From Nocardioides alkalitolerans (lineage in GTDB: Bacteria; Actinomycetota; Actinomycetes; Propionibacteriales; Nocardioidaceae), in the NCBI GenBank assembly GCA_038184435.1, contig CP116227.1, forward strand, positions 3,315,501-3,379,500: a stretch of DNA of 64,000 nt, written 5' to 3'. Below, piece by piece: positions 47,879 through 56,182 of this stretch; position 1 is the first letter of the stretch; each line of letters opens with the position of its first letter. The position numbers and the translations under genes are program-made. The notes below the pieces were generated by a model. The model was not told where the DNA came from, did not search any database, and worked only from the letters and a program-made list of their open reading frames with translations.

Positions 47879-48402
47879 CACGCCGCGCCCCAGCCGCGGG
47901 CCTCGTACGCCGCGACCACGACCGCGCAGACGGGGAGGTCGTCGCAGTGCACGCCCACGATCTCCTGGTGGATCTCCTCCAGGGGGATCCCGCGACGCTC
48001 CGCCATGTCGGTGAGCGTCAGCCGGATCAGCTCCTCCACGGACTCCCGGCTGCCGCCATGGTGCTCGACGAAGTAGCCGCCCTTCGCGCCCGCGTGGGTC
48101 CACCCGATGCCGGCCCACGCGGACGCCCCGCGGAGCTCGGCGTTGGCCACGGACAGCACGCAGTAGAGCCGGTCGCCGTGCGTCGCCGGGAACGGGCTGT
48201 GGTCGCCACGGCGGATCTCGGCGCTCGGTGGCACCACCGACGAGAGCGGGATCAGGTTGAGGTCGCCGACCCCCGCGCCGTGCAGGGCGTCGTCGAAGGC
48301 CGACAGGGGGGTCTGCCCGGTGCCGGTCGCCGACCGCACCGAGATGACCAGGGGCGCTCCCTCACCGCTCGTGGTGGCGGGGGAATCGTCGTGGGGACTC
48401 AC
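47875..48402 (-). CDS. Pyruvoyl-dependent arginine decarboxylase
   Basis: A 175-residue proenzyme of the pyruvoyl-dependent arginine decarboxylase family, converting arginine to agmatine and CO2. The self-cleavage motif LNLIPLSSVVPP is at 48-59: cleavage between Ser54 and Ser55 would give the pyruvoyl group, and Asn49, six residues before Ser55, matches the spacing of an essential Asn in the archaeal enzyme. GGYFVEHHGG (109-117, Glu113) is near the expected catalytic Glu. A Pro/Ser leader of about 15 residues is extra. It starts one base after the kinase stop and overlaps the GNAT-like gene. Such enzymes are commoner in archaea and chlamydiae. Confidence 0.9.
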   Translation of the reverse strand: MSPHDDSPATTSGEGAPLVISVRSATGTGQTPLSAFDDALHGAGVGDLNLIPLSSVVPPSAEIRRGDHSPFPATHGDRLYCVLSVANAELRGASAWAGIGWTHAGAKGGYFVEHHGGSRESVEELIRLTLTDMAERRGIPLEEIHQEIVGVHCDDLPVCAVVVAAYEARGWGAAW

Positions 48403-48403
48403 T

Positions 48404-50512
48404 TCACTCCTCGGTGCTCATGCCGGGCGCGGCCGGTGCCGCGTCGTGGCCGCCGACACCGGTGCCGACCGCCCGAGGGAGGGTAAACCAGAAGGTGGTG
48501 CCGACCCCGACCTCGCTGGTGATCCAGATCCTGCCGTTCATCTGGTGGACGATCTCGCGGGTGATGGCGAGCCCGAGCCCCATCCCGCCCTCCCGGCGCA
48601 CGTCGGAGGAGTCGACCTGTCGGAAACGCTCGAAGACCGCCTCGATCTGGGCCTCGGGGATGCCGCGCCCTTGGTCGTGCACCCCCACCACGACGTCGTC
48701 ACCGGTCGCGTCGGCCGTGACCCTGACCTCGGTGCCGGGCTCGGAGAACTTCAGTGCGTTGCCCACGAGGTTGGTGATGACCTGGCCGAAGCGGCCCTCG
48801 TCGGCGACCACCACCGAGTCGTCGGCCGCCGACGAGATCCGGATGCAGCGGGCGTCGGCCAGCGCGTCGACGGCGCCGAGGGCGTCGGCGATGAGGGCGT
48901 CGACCCGGTGCGGGACGATCTGCATCGGCATCTGGCCGGAGCTCAGGCGCTCGACGTCGAGGATGTCGTTGACGAGCCGGCCGAGCCGCTCGGAGTTCTC
49001 GGTGGCCATCCGCAGGAGCCGGGGACCGGGGGCGGGCAGCGGCCCGGCGACCCCGTCGTCCAGCATCTGCAGGCTGCCCTGGATCGCGGTGAGGGGCGTG
49101 CGCAGCTCGTGGCCCACCACCGAGAGGAACTGGCGCTTCATCCGCTCCACCTCGCGCCGCTGCGTCGCGTCGCGGAAGGCCACGACGGCGCCGCTCACCG
49201 AGCCGTCGTCCTCGAGGATCGGGCTGGCGGTGATCTCGACCTCGAGGCGCACCCCGTCGCCCCGAACGTAGACGTCGTCCTCCGAGGCCGTCGTCCGGCC
49301 GAGCTGGACCGCCTCGGTGATGTAGCAGGCCGCCAACGGGTCCTCGGCGCCCTCCAGGTCGGTGTGGAACAGCGTGTGCGCGTGGGTGGTGCGGTCCAGG
49401 TCGCCGTCCAGGCCGAGCATCTCCCGGGCGGAGCGGTTCATCAGCGTGATCCGGCCACCGCGGTCCACCGCGTAGATGCCGTCGCCGACGCTGTCGATGA
49501 GGGCGCTGCGCTCGCGCAGGAGGTGGCGCAGGTCGGCGGTCTGCGCATCGACCGTGCGCTCGAGGCCCCGGCGCAGCGAGTGGTTCTCGGAGATGAGGAG
49601 CATCTGCCGCGCCGCTGCGGCCACGACCAGCAGGAGCCAGAGCAGGCCCGTGCCGGTGCGCACGTCGCGGGGGACGCCCGCGACGATCTGGATGACGCCG
49701 GCGAAGAGGATGATGGCGAACACCGCGCCGGTGCTGGCGATCCCCCCGGGCCGCTGCCGCCGACCGGGTCTCCCGCCCCGCCCCGGCACCGCCGTGGCGA
49801 CCGCGATCATCAGGTAGCCCAGGATCCAGCCGAGGTCGGTCCACGTCCCGAAGACGTAGGACCCCTCGGCGTCGAGCACCGCGTAGTGCAGGTCGCCGAT
49901 GGCGTAGCCGAAGAAGCCGACCATCAGCAGCGCGAGGGCCGGCCGGTCCACCTCGTCGGCACGGAGCAGCTGGCTCGCCGCCGCGGTCACGACGATGACG
50001 TCGAGCACCGGGATCACCAGCACCACGGCACGGTCGAGACCGCCGCCCTCCGTGGAGGCGAGGAGCTGGGAGTAGACGAGCGCGCTGGCGATGATGAGGG
50101 CCGCGCAGCCGCCGACCACCCCGTCGAGAATCCTCGTCGTCGCCTCGACGCGGGAGAGCTTCTCCTGCGGGAACAGGAGGATGCCGACGATGGCGATCAG
50201 CAGGGCGATGCCGACGGTCGCGTCGACGGCGGACCCGCCCAGGGAGCCGCCCACCAGCACCGCCACGACGCCGTTGCCGGCGGCGGCGGTGGTGGCCGCC
50301 ACGGCGAGCAGCGACCAGGCCCGACGCCGCGGGCCCGTGCTCCTCCTCGCCCGGATCGTGCAGCCGACCGCGGCGACGACGCCGGCCGCCAGCAGGAAGA
50401 CCGTGGCGACGCCCGGGTGGGCGTCACCGGTGCTCAGCATCACCACAGCCGTCAGTGCGAGGGCACCGAGCGCGACGAGCGCCGTCACGTTCCCACGAGA
50501 AATGCCCACCAC
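48404..50512 (-). CDS. Membrane PAS sensor histidine kinase
   Basis: A 702-residue sensor kinase. The N-terminal ~300 residues carry about nine hydrophobic helices with short loops, a membrane-embedded sensor of no family I recognise. A PAS domain follows (about 330-440: ALIDSVGDGIYAVDRGGRITLMNRSAREMLG), then the dimerisation helix with HELRTPL (phospho-His468), and the ATPase domain with NALKFSEPG, DQGRGIP, FERFRQVDSS and GGMGLGLA. All catalytic boxes are intact. It heads the four-gene operon whose last gene is a lone receiver. The enzymes between them may make or sense the signal (inference). Confidence 0.93.
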   Translation of the reverse strand: MVGISRGNVTALVALGALALTAVVMLSTGDAHPGVATVFLLAAGVVAAVGCTIRARRSTGPRRRAWSLLAVAATTAAAGNGVVAVLVGGSLGGSAVDATVGIALLIAIVGILLFPQEKLSRVEATTRILDGVVGGCAALIIASALVYSQLLASTEGGGLDRAVVLVIPVLDVIVVTAAASQLLRADEVDRPALALLMVGFFGYAIGDLHYAVLDAEGSYVFGTWTDLGWILGYLMIAVATAVPGRGGRPGRRQRPGGIASTGAVFAIILFAGVIQIVAGVPRDVRTGTGLLWLLLVVAAAARQMLLISENHSLRRGLERTVDAQTADLRHLLRERSALIDSVGDGIYAVDRGGRITLMNRSAREMLGLDGDLDRTTHAHTLFHTDLEGAEDPLAACYITEAVQLGRTTASEDDVYVRGDGVRLEVEITASPILEDDGSVSGAVVAFRDATQRREVERMKRQFLSVVGHELRTPLTAIQGSLQMLDDGVAGPLPAPGPRLLRMATENSERLGRLVNDILDVERLSSGQMPMQIVPHRVDALIADALGAVDALADARCIRISSAADDSVVVADEGRFGQVITNLVGNALKFSEPGTEVRVTADATGDDVVVGVHDQGRGIPEAQIEAVFERFRQVDSSDVRREGGMGLGLAITREIVHQMNGRIWITSEVGVGTTFWFTLPRAVGTGVGGHDAAPAAPGMSTEE

Positions 50513-50593
50513 AGGCCGCCCCTCCGTCCGCCCCGTGGACCCATCGTGTCACGACGTGGTTGGCGCGGGGCAGGCCGTGATGAAGTGGGTCCC

Positions 50594-51916
50594 GTGCGCA
50601 CCCCCTTGCCGGACTACCTGACCGAGGTGCTGGAGGTCTGCGGCACCGACTCCAGCGGCGAGCTGGCCGCCTACATCCCGGAGCTCGCCGCCGCGGACCC
50701 CGACCGGCTCGCGCTGGGCCTCTGCACCGTCGACGGCACGGGGTACGCCGTGGGCGACGACGGCGTGCGGTTCTCGATCCAGTCCATCTCGAAGCCGTTC
50801 GCCTACGCGCTCGCCCTCGCCGACCTCGGGCTCGACGCGGTGCTCGCGAAGGTCGGCGTCGAGCCCTCGGGCGAGGCGTTCAACGAGCTGTCGCTGGAGG
50901 AGGACTCCGGCCGCCCCCTCAACCCCATGATCAACGCGGGCGCGATCACCGTGCACGCGCTCGTGGGCCGGGACCGGGTACGACGCGGGTTCGCCGCCTT
51001 CGCCGGCCGCGAGCTCGAGGTGGACGAGGAGGTGAGCTCGTCCGAGCTCGCCACCGCCGACCGCAACCGCGCGATCGCCTACATGCTCCGCAACCACGGC
51101 ATCGTCGAGGACGACCCGCGGGAGGTCGTCGCGGGCTACACCGAGCAGTGCTCCCTGCTCGTGGACGTCGCCGACCTGGCCGCCATGGCCGCGACGCTGG
51201 CGAACGGCGGCGTACAGCCGGTCACGGGTGAGCAGGTCGTGCCCCGCTGGGTGGCGCGGCAGGTGCTGAGCGTGATGGCGACGTGCGGGATGTACGACGC
51301 CGCCGGCGACTGGTTCACCACCGTCGGCATCCCCGCGAAGTCGGGGGTCTCCGGCGGGCTGATCGGGTCGCTGCCCGGACGGGCCGGGCTCGCCGTCTTC
51401 TCCCCCCGCCTCGACCGGCACGGGAACTCGGTGCGCGGCGTGCAGGTCTTCGAGCGGCTGTCGGCCGACATGGGCATGCACCTCATGGAGGTGCCGCCGC
51501 CCGCCCGATCGCTGGTGCGCGAGCGGGCTCCCCTGCCCACGGGCGACGGCCACGGCGAGGTGTTCGAGCTGCAGGGGTCGGTCGACTTCGTCGGCATGGA
51601 GCGCTTCCTGCGCGAGCTCGCCGACGAGGCCCCGAGCGAGTCGGCCGTCGTCCTCGACCTCACGCGCGTCCACGAGGTGCGCGACGTCGGCCGCCGGATG
51701 CTCCTCGAGGGCGCCCGCCGCCTGAGCCTCGACGGCCACGAGGTCGAGTTCGTGGATCCCGACGGGATGCTCGCGGCGTTCCCCGACGGGGCCTCCGGAC
51801 CCGGCGAGGGCGACGCGGACCACGACGGCCGCCCCGACGGTGCCGAGTCGGCCGCCGACGACCCGTTGGTCGACGTGGGCGACGGGATCCAGGCGCGCGT
51901 GCGGCGGCGCCGGTGA
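50594..51916 (+). CDS. glsA: Glutaminase with C-terminal STAS domain
   Basis: A 440-residue protein. Residues about 1-305 are a serine-dependent beta-lactamase-fold glutaminase hydrolysing glutamine to glutamate and ammonia: SIQSISKPFAYALAL holds the SxxK nucleophile, NPMINAGAI and YTEQCSLLVDVADLAAMAATLANGG are family landmarks, and PAKSGVSGGLIGSLPG the KSG motif. Residues about 325-400 are a STAS-like domain (ELQGSVDFVGMERFLREL, VVLDLTRVHEVRDVGRRML). A charged Asp/Gly-rich tail ends it. Fusion with STAS is known in actinobacterial glutaminases. The GTG at 50594 begins just after the divergent kinase gene's promoter region. Confidence 0.93.
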   Translation: MRTPLPDYLTEVLEVCGTDSSGELAAYIPELAAADPDRLALGLCTVDGTGYAVGDDGVRFSIQSISKPFAYALALADLGLDAVLAKVGVEPSGEAFNELSLEEDSGRPLNPMINAGAITVHALVGRDRVRRGFAAFAGRELEVDEEVSSSELATADRNRAIAYMLRNHGIVEDDPREVVAGYTEQCSLLVDVADLAAMAATLANGGVQPVTGEQVVPRWVARQVLSVMATCGMYDAAGDWFTTVGIPAKSGVSGGLIGSLPGRAGLAVFSPRLDRHGNSVRGVQVFERLSADMGMHLMEVPPPARSLVRERAPLPTGDGHGEVFELQGSVDFVGMERFLRELADEAPSESAVVLDLTRVHEVRDVGRRMLLEGARRLSLDGHEVEFVDPDGMLAAFPDGASGPGEGDADHDGRPDGAESAADDPLVDVGDGIQARVRRRR

Positions 51917-51926
51917 GGATGGGGGC

Positions 51927-52556
51927 GTGAACACCTACAGCCTGTCCCTCCCGGGTGCGGTCGACCTCACGCGCACGGGCGACCTCTGGCTCTTCCGGGG
52001 CCGGTCGGGCGCCGACCGCGCGATCCGGGCGGTCACCAACGCCCCGGTCAACCACGTCGGCATGGCCGTCGTGCTCGAGGACATGCCCCCGCTGATGTGG
52101 CACGCCGAGCTCGGCAAGGGCCTGCTCGACGTCTGGACGGGCAGCCACCACCGCGGCGTCCAGCTCCACGACCTGCGGGACGCGGTCGAGCAGTGGTGCG
52201 GCCGCTACGAGCAGCACGCGTGGCTGCGCCAGCTCGACGTGCCGGGCGCGGGCGACAGCGGGGTGACACCCGAGATGGAGGCGGCGGTGCTGCGCACCAT
52301 CGCGCGGCTCGACGGCACCCCGTTCCCGGCCACCGCGGCGCTGGCGGGCCGGTGGGCACGCGGCCGCCTGCGGCGTACGGCGCGGGTGGAGGAGACCTAC
52401 TGCGCGGAGGTGGTGGCCGCGACGTACCAGGCCATGGGCCTCCTCGACGGCGAGCGCCCGACGAACTACTACGACCCAGGCAAGTTCTGGTCGGGCGACG
52501 ACCTCGAGCTGCAGCAGGGCGCGACGTTGGGCGCGGAGATCGCCGTCCTGGTCTGA
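51927..52556 (+). CDS. Permuted papain-like hydrolase (YiiX/NlpC-P60 superfamily)
   Basis: A 209-residue protein with the circularly permuted papain-like layout: the His comes first (NHVGMAVV, His43) and the Cys last (ETYCAEVVAATYQAMGLL, Cys159), as in YiiX/YebB- and LRAT-like members. MWHAELGKGLLDVW lies between. No signal peptide is seen, so it is probably cytoplasmic; possible activities are amidase, peptidase or lipid acyl transfer, undetermined here. The GTG at 51927 lies ten bases after the glutaminase stop, so the two are probably co-transcribed. Confidence 0.82.
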   Translation: MNTYSLSLPGAVDLTRTGDLWLFRGRSGADRAIRAVTNAPVNHVGMAVVLEDMPPLMWHAELGKGLLDVWTGSHHRGVQLHDLRDAVEQWCGRYEQHAWLRQLDVPGAGDSGVTPEMEAAVLRTIARLDGTPFPATAALAGRWARGRLRRTARVEETYCAEVVAATYQAMGLLDGERPTNYYDPGKFWSGDDLELQQGATLGAEIAVLV

Positions 52557-52659
52557 GGTTGACCCGCCCCTTGCGCCGGTGCGGAAGGCGCGCTGACGGA
52601 TCGCGACGGTCGCGGAGACTACGGCGGCGATCGACCCCTCGCTTGTCGCCGCGCCGGTC

Positions 52660-52722
52660 GTGTGCCAGCCGGACGGCGCACATCGGTTTGACGCAATCTT
52701 GCGCGCCCGTCGGCTGGCACAC
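52660..52722. promoter_or_regulatory. Inverted repeat before the AT-rich orphan gene
   Basis: GTGTGCCAGCCG (52660-52671) and CGGCTGGCACAC (52711-52722) are perfect 12-base arms, 39 bases apart, with partly matching inner flanks. The second arm ends just before TTACGAT, a possible -10 element at 52723-52729. It could be an operator for the orphan gene or the edge of the acquired segment. No copy is seen elsewhere in the window. Confidence 0.45.
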
Positions 52723-52745
52723 TTACGATGCCCCGGGAGGTTTCG

Positions 52746-53942
52746 ATGAGCGAGGTTGTGTTTCCCGGCGAAGCTGGGTCAAGTAAAGACCTGAGCACGG
52801 ATACAATCGGCACGGCCTATGCATGTCGTCAGGGTCTGCTGCTCCTGCAGGTCCCAACGGGCAAGTTAGGAAGCGGGGCTAGCTGGCTGAGCGGCGTCTG
52901 CGACGCCTTGAAGGCCGACAGTCGTGTCTCGGACTTGAAGCGACCACGCCACAGGGAGCACCAAGCTCGGGTCGACGTGATGTACCCGCGGAACGCCGAT
53001 TATTTCGACGACGATCTCCTGACGGGCCGGGACCGCTTCTTCGCCTATCGAATGTCGGACCCGGTGACGTTCGTGGTGCAGGTGGCAGCAGAGGACCAAA
53101 CCGAGTTCCGCGGATCCCGGGACTTCCCAGACGGTCCCTACTATGTCAGTTGGGATGGAATATGCCTGGCGGTTTTATGGGAGCAGCCATCCGATCAGAT
53201 GGTTTCCATAGCAGCGGGTCGATTCGTGGCCGACGTAATTCGAGATGCGGCAACCTCCTCGGGGCTGGACGTCTTCGTTCAAGCGTGTAGCCCTGGCTGC
53301 CAGAACATCTTCACTCATGTGGACACGTTGATCGTGAGTCGCGGGACCTACCACCGAAACTCGGATCGGGTGACTTGCACTCATCGAGACAAGCTGGGTT
53401 CACCCTTTTCGGAGCTCGATCGGTGGTTTGGCGAGATTTCTTATCCCTTCTTCCTATTTGGAACTTTCAAAAATCATTCACGGCGTATCCGCGATCTCGA
53501 CAAGGCCGCCGGATTCCGCCTGTCCGCACTTCTTCAAATCCAACAGAAACGCGGCGTCATAAGTGCGGAATCCGGAGTGCCGAAAAAAATTCGTGAACGC
53601 TGGAAGATGCGAGGCTGGCGCAAGGCAGCCGAAAGTTTGACGGCCGATGTTTGGCTGGCGTCGGCGGTCGTTGAGACGATGCGACGGGAATGGAATGAAG
53701 AACGTCGCCGGTTTCGCGAGTATCGAGAGAAGGACGCATTCACAAAACTCTTTTCGATGGACTCCAGTGACGATGAACTGGCCGTGGAAAGCATCGATAT
53801 GAGTCTGGCGCGTCAGGCCCTTACCCACACCTCGTCGAGACTCGACACCCGAATGATGGTTTTCGTCACCGCACTTGCGGGCTGCGCGGGCCTGATTGGG
53901 GCAGTGAGCGGAGGTGTTTTGGGGGCGACGATAGCCGGGTAG
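52746..53942 (+). CDS. AT-richer orphan protein with C-terminal membrane hairpin
   Basis: A 398-residue protein I do not recognise. The first ~250 residues are a soluble mixed region with Trp/Tyr-rich parts (GPYYVSWDGICLAVLWEQPSD) and several Cys. Residues about 255-370 are helical and charged (MRREWNEERRRFREYREKD). The last 30 residues (RMMVFVTALAGCAGLIGAVSGGVLGATIAG) form one or two membrane segments. The layout recalls CorA-like proteins, but the GMN motif is missing. The DNA is plainly less GC-rich than all neighbours and has two in-frame TTA codons (52866, 53175). GGGAGG precedes the ATG at 52746. Likely horizontally acquired. Confidence 0.8.
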   Translation: MSEVVFPGEAGSSKDLSTDTIGTAYACRQGLLLLQVPTGKLGSGASWLSGVCDALKADSRVSDLKRPRHREHQARVDVMYPRNADYFDDDLLTGRDRFFAYRMSDPVTFVVQVAAEDQTEFRGSRDFPDGPYYVSWDGICLAVLWEQPSDQMVSIAAGRFVADVIRDAATSSGLDVFVQACSPGCQNIFTHVDTLIVSRGTYHRNSDRVTCTHRDKLGSPFSELDRWFGEISYPFFLFGTFKNHSRRIRDLDKAAGFRLSALLQIQQKRGVISAESGVPKKIRERWKMRGWRKAAESLTADVWLASAVVETMRREWNEERRRFREYREKDAFTKLFSMDSSDDELAVESIDMSLARQALTHTSSRLDTRMMVFVTALAGCAGLIGAVSGGVLGATIAG

Positions 53943-54180
53943 CAAACCGCGTTGCTAAAGGTTGTAGCGGTTGACGCGGTGGGCTGCCCACCCGTCTACC
54001 CCGCCGCGTGCCGAGGCGCCGCGCCGGTGCACGCGACGGCGCGCGGCCGTGCTGCCGATGCGGCTGCGGAGGCGACGTCCTAACCTCTCGCCGCCGTTCT
54101 CGGCCGACGTCGGGAACATGCTGCGCCGCTGCGTGTTGGGAACCGGGTACGGACGATCCCGACCACCCCAGGAGCAACCT

Positions 54181-55101
54181 GTGCCCTCCTCGCACGACGC
54201 CCTCGACCTCGGCCCCCTCACCCTCGGCGGCAACGTCTTCGGCTGGACCGCCGACCGCGACGCCTCGTTCGCGGTGCTCGACGCCTGGCTGGAGGCCGGC
54301 GGACGCTCGATCGACACGGCCGACATGTATCCCCAGTGGGTCGACGGTCGTTCCATCGGCGACTCCGAGCGGATCATCGGCGACTGGGTGGCCGACCGCG
54401 GCGTGCGCGACCAGGTGGTCATCGCCACGAAGGTCGGCCAGGGCGACGGCCGCGAGGGACTCGCGCCCGCCAACGTCCGCCGCGCGCTCGAGGAGTCGCT
54501 CGAGCGGCTCCGGACGGACCGTGTGGACCTCTACTACGCGCACGTCGACGACGAGTCGGTCCCGCAGGAGGAGTACGTCGCGGCCTTCGGCGCCCTCGTC
54601 GCCGAGGGCAAGGCGCTCCACCTGGGCGCCTCCAACTTCGCGCCCGCCCGCCTCCGCTCGGCCGTGGCGATCGCCGCCGACCAGGGCGTCACCGCGTTCA
54701 CGGTCAGCCAGGACCGCTGGAACCTCCTCGCGCGCGAGATCGAGGCCGAGCTCGTGCCGACGCTCGCGGAGCTGGGGATCAGCGAGTCGCCGTACTCCGC
54801 CCTCGCCAGCGGCTTCCTCACCGGCAAGTACACCCCCGGCGCGACCGTCGACTCCCCGCGGGCGGGCACCGCGGCCGGGTACGCCGAGAAGCCCGGCGCC
54901 GACCGGGTCCTGGCCGCCCAGCGGGAGATCGCCCAGGCCCACGGCGTCACGCCCACGGCCGTCGCGCTGGCCTGGCTGCGCGCGCAGCCCGTCGTCTCCG
55001 CGCCGATCGCGAGCGCCCGCAGCGTCGAGCAGCTGCCCGCGCTGGTCGAGGCGCTGACGCTCGAGCTGAGCGCCGACGAGGTCGCGGCGCTGACCGTCTG
55101 A
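54181..55101 (+). CDS. Aldo/keto reductase
   Basis: A 306-residue NADPH-dependent aldo/keto reductase with a TIM-barrel fold. The catalytic tetrad is visible: Asp and Tyr in SIDTADMYPQW, Lys in VVIATKVGQ and His in DLYYAHVDD. The cofactor region SNFAPARL and the C-terminal PVVSAPIASARSVEQLP fit the YajO/Tas-like branch. It is read alone and ends at the strong terminator at 55116. The GTG at 54181 has CAGGAGC upstream. The 238 bases before it (53943-54180) hold no gene; the frame is open there but lacks coding character. Confidence 0.92.
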   Translation: MPSSHDALDLGPLTLGGNVFGWTADRDASFAVLDAWLEAGGRSIDTADMYPQWVDGRSIGDSERIIGDWVADRGVRDQVVIATKVGQGDGREGLAPANVRRALEESLERLRTDRVDLYYAHVDDESVPQEEYVAAFGALVAEGKALHLGASNFAPARLRSAVAIAADQGVTAFTVSQDRWNLLAREIEAELVPTLAELGISESPYSALASGFLTGKYTPGATVDSPRAGTAAGYAEKPGADRVLAAQREIAQAHGVTPTAVALAWLRAQPVVSAPIASARSVEQLPALVEALTLELSADEVAALTV

Positions 55102-55115
55102 GGGTCGTGGGAAGC

Positions 55116-55150
55116 ACGAAAGGCCCCGGTCGTCGACCGGGGCCTTTCGT
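55116..55150. terminator. Strong bidirectional terminator
   Basis: Exact 17-base arms (ACGAAAGGCCCCGGTCG at 55116-55132, complement at 55134-55150) around one base give a very stable hairpin with an A-rich side and TTTCGT on the other. It lies between the aldo/keto reductase stop and the 3-prime end of the convergent tRNA-Leu gene, so it can stop transcripts from both sides. This is the clearest factor-independent terminator in the window. Confidence 0.85.
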
Positions 55151-55156
55151 CTCACG

Positions 55157-55240
55157 TGCGCGAGGGGGGAGTTGAACCCCCACGCCCTTTCGGGCACACG
55201 GACCTGAACCGTGCGCGTCTGCCTATTCCGCCACTCGCGC
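55157..55240 (-). tRNA. tRNA-Leu (anticodon CAG)
   Basis: An 84-base class II tRNA on the minus strand. The acceptor stem GCGCGAG/CTCGCGC, D arm with GG, anticodon stem CACGG/CCGTG with loop TTCAGGT (anticodon CAG, reading CUG), a long variable arm (TGCCCGAAAGGGCGT) and the T arm GGGGGTTCAACTCCCCC are all visible. The discriminator base is A and the CCA end is not encoded. CUG is the main leucine codon in this GC-rich genome. A tRNA-Leu beside fhaA is the usual actinobacterial arrangement near the origin. Confidence 0.95.
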
Positions 55241-55347
55241 GTGAAGCCGGGCAAACGTATCCCAGGCCCCCACCGATCCCCAAACCGAGCACCGGCCCGG
55301 CCGGACCCCCACCGCCGTGGCAGACGGCGCCGCCACCCCGCCATGGT

Positions 55348-55353
55348 TACGAT
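55348..55353 (+). promoter_or_regulatory. Possible -10 element of the fhaA-pknB operon
   Basis: TACGAT, in the short AT-richer spot GGTTACGATCGG, lies about 110 bases before the fhaA start and would leave an untranslated leader. No convincing -35 element is seen. It is the best promoter candidate for the long plus-strand cluster, since all later genes overlap or nearly touch. Confidence 0.3.
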
Positions 55354-55462
55354 CGGCACCACCCGCCACCGAGCGCGGGGGCGGCTGCGTGCCCGCACGC
55401 CGCGAGCAGGCCGACGGACGACGAGTGGTCCCGCCCGACGGGCGTGGCGGAGGAGGTGGGTG

Positions 55463-56182
55463 ATGAGCGGAGGCTTCCAGCGTTTCGAGAGCCGTCTGGA
55501 GTCCATGATCTCCGGCGTGTTCGCCCGTGCCTTCCGCAGCGCCGTGCAGCCCGTCGAGATCTCGGCGGCGCTGCAGCGCGAGGTCGACAACAACGCCCAG
55601 ATCCTGAGCCGCGACCGGCGTCTCGTGCCCAACGACTTCCACGTGGAGCTGTCCCGCACCGACCTGGACCGGCTGGGGCCCTACGCGACGACCCTGTCGC
55701 AGGAGATGGCGGACAGTCTCCGCGACCACGCCGACGCGCAGTCCTACGTGTTCCCGGGTCCGGTGCAGATCAGCTTCGAGGTCGCCGAGGACCTGCCCAC
55801 GGGGCGCCTCCGCGTCAGGAGCCGCGCCCAGGCGAAGGTCACGAGCAACGCGACGAACACGCAGGTCGGTCGCGCGACGGCGTACCTCGAGATCAACGGC
55901 ACGCGCCACCCCCTCACCCCGCCCGGCGCGGTGGTGGGGCGCGGCACCGACGCCGACGTGCGCATCAACGACCCGGGCGTGAGCCGCCGCCACATCGAGT
56001 TCCGGGTGGGCAGCAGCCAGCACGGCGGGCCCCTCCAGGTGTCGGTGGTGGACCTCGGGTCGACCAACGGCATGCTGGTCGACGGCCGGAAGGTGGCGCA
56101 GTCGCCGCTGGACGACGGCTCGGTGGTGCGGATCGGCAACACGACGATGACGGTGCGTCTGGTGGCGGAGGGAGCCCGATGA
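55463..56182 (+). CDS. fhaA: FHA-domain protein FhaA
   Basis: A 239-residue protein with an N-terminal DUF3662 domain (FQRFESRLESMISGVFARAFRSAVQPVEISAALQREVDNN) and a C-terminal FHA domain (about 145-235) with GRGTDADVRINDPGVSRRHIEF and DLGSTNGMLVDG, the phosphothreonine-binding residues. In mycobacteria FhaA binds phosphorylated MviN and regulates peptidoglycan synthesis. The variable linker between domains is short. The ATG at 55463 has GGAGGAGG upstream. First gene of the cluster; its stop overlaps the fhaB start by four bases. Confidence 0.95.
   Translation: MSGGFQRFESRLESMISGVFARAFRSAVQPVEISAALQREVDNNAQILSRDRRLVPNDFHVELSRTDLDRLGPYATTLSQEMADSLRDHADAQSYVFPGPVQISFEVAEDLPTGRLRVRSRAQAKVTSNATNTQVGRATAYLEINGTRHPLTPPGAVVGRGTDADVRINDPGVSRRHIEFRVGSSQHGGPLQVSVVDLGSTNGMLVDGRKVAQSPLDDGSVVRIGNTTMTVRLVAEGAR

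Noticed and set aside
52557..54180. AT-richer segment considered as a prophage remnant, integrative element or insertion sequence
   Set aside because: It holds one gene only, with no integrase, transposase, terminal direct repeats or tRNA edge. Acquisition is likely but no mobile-element type can be supported.
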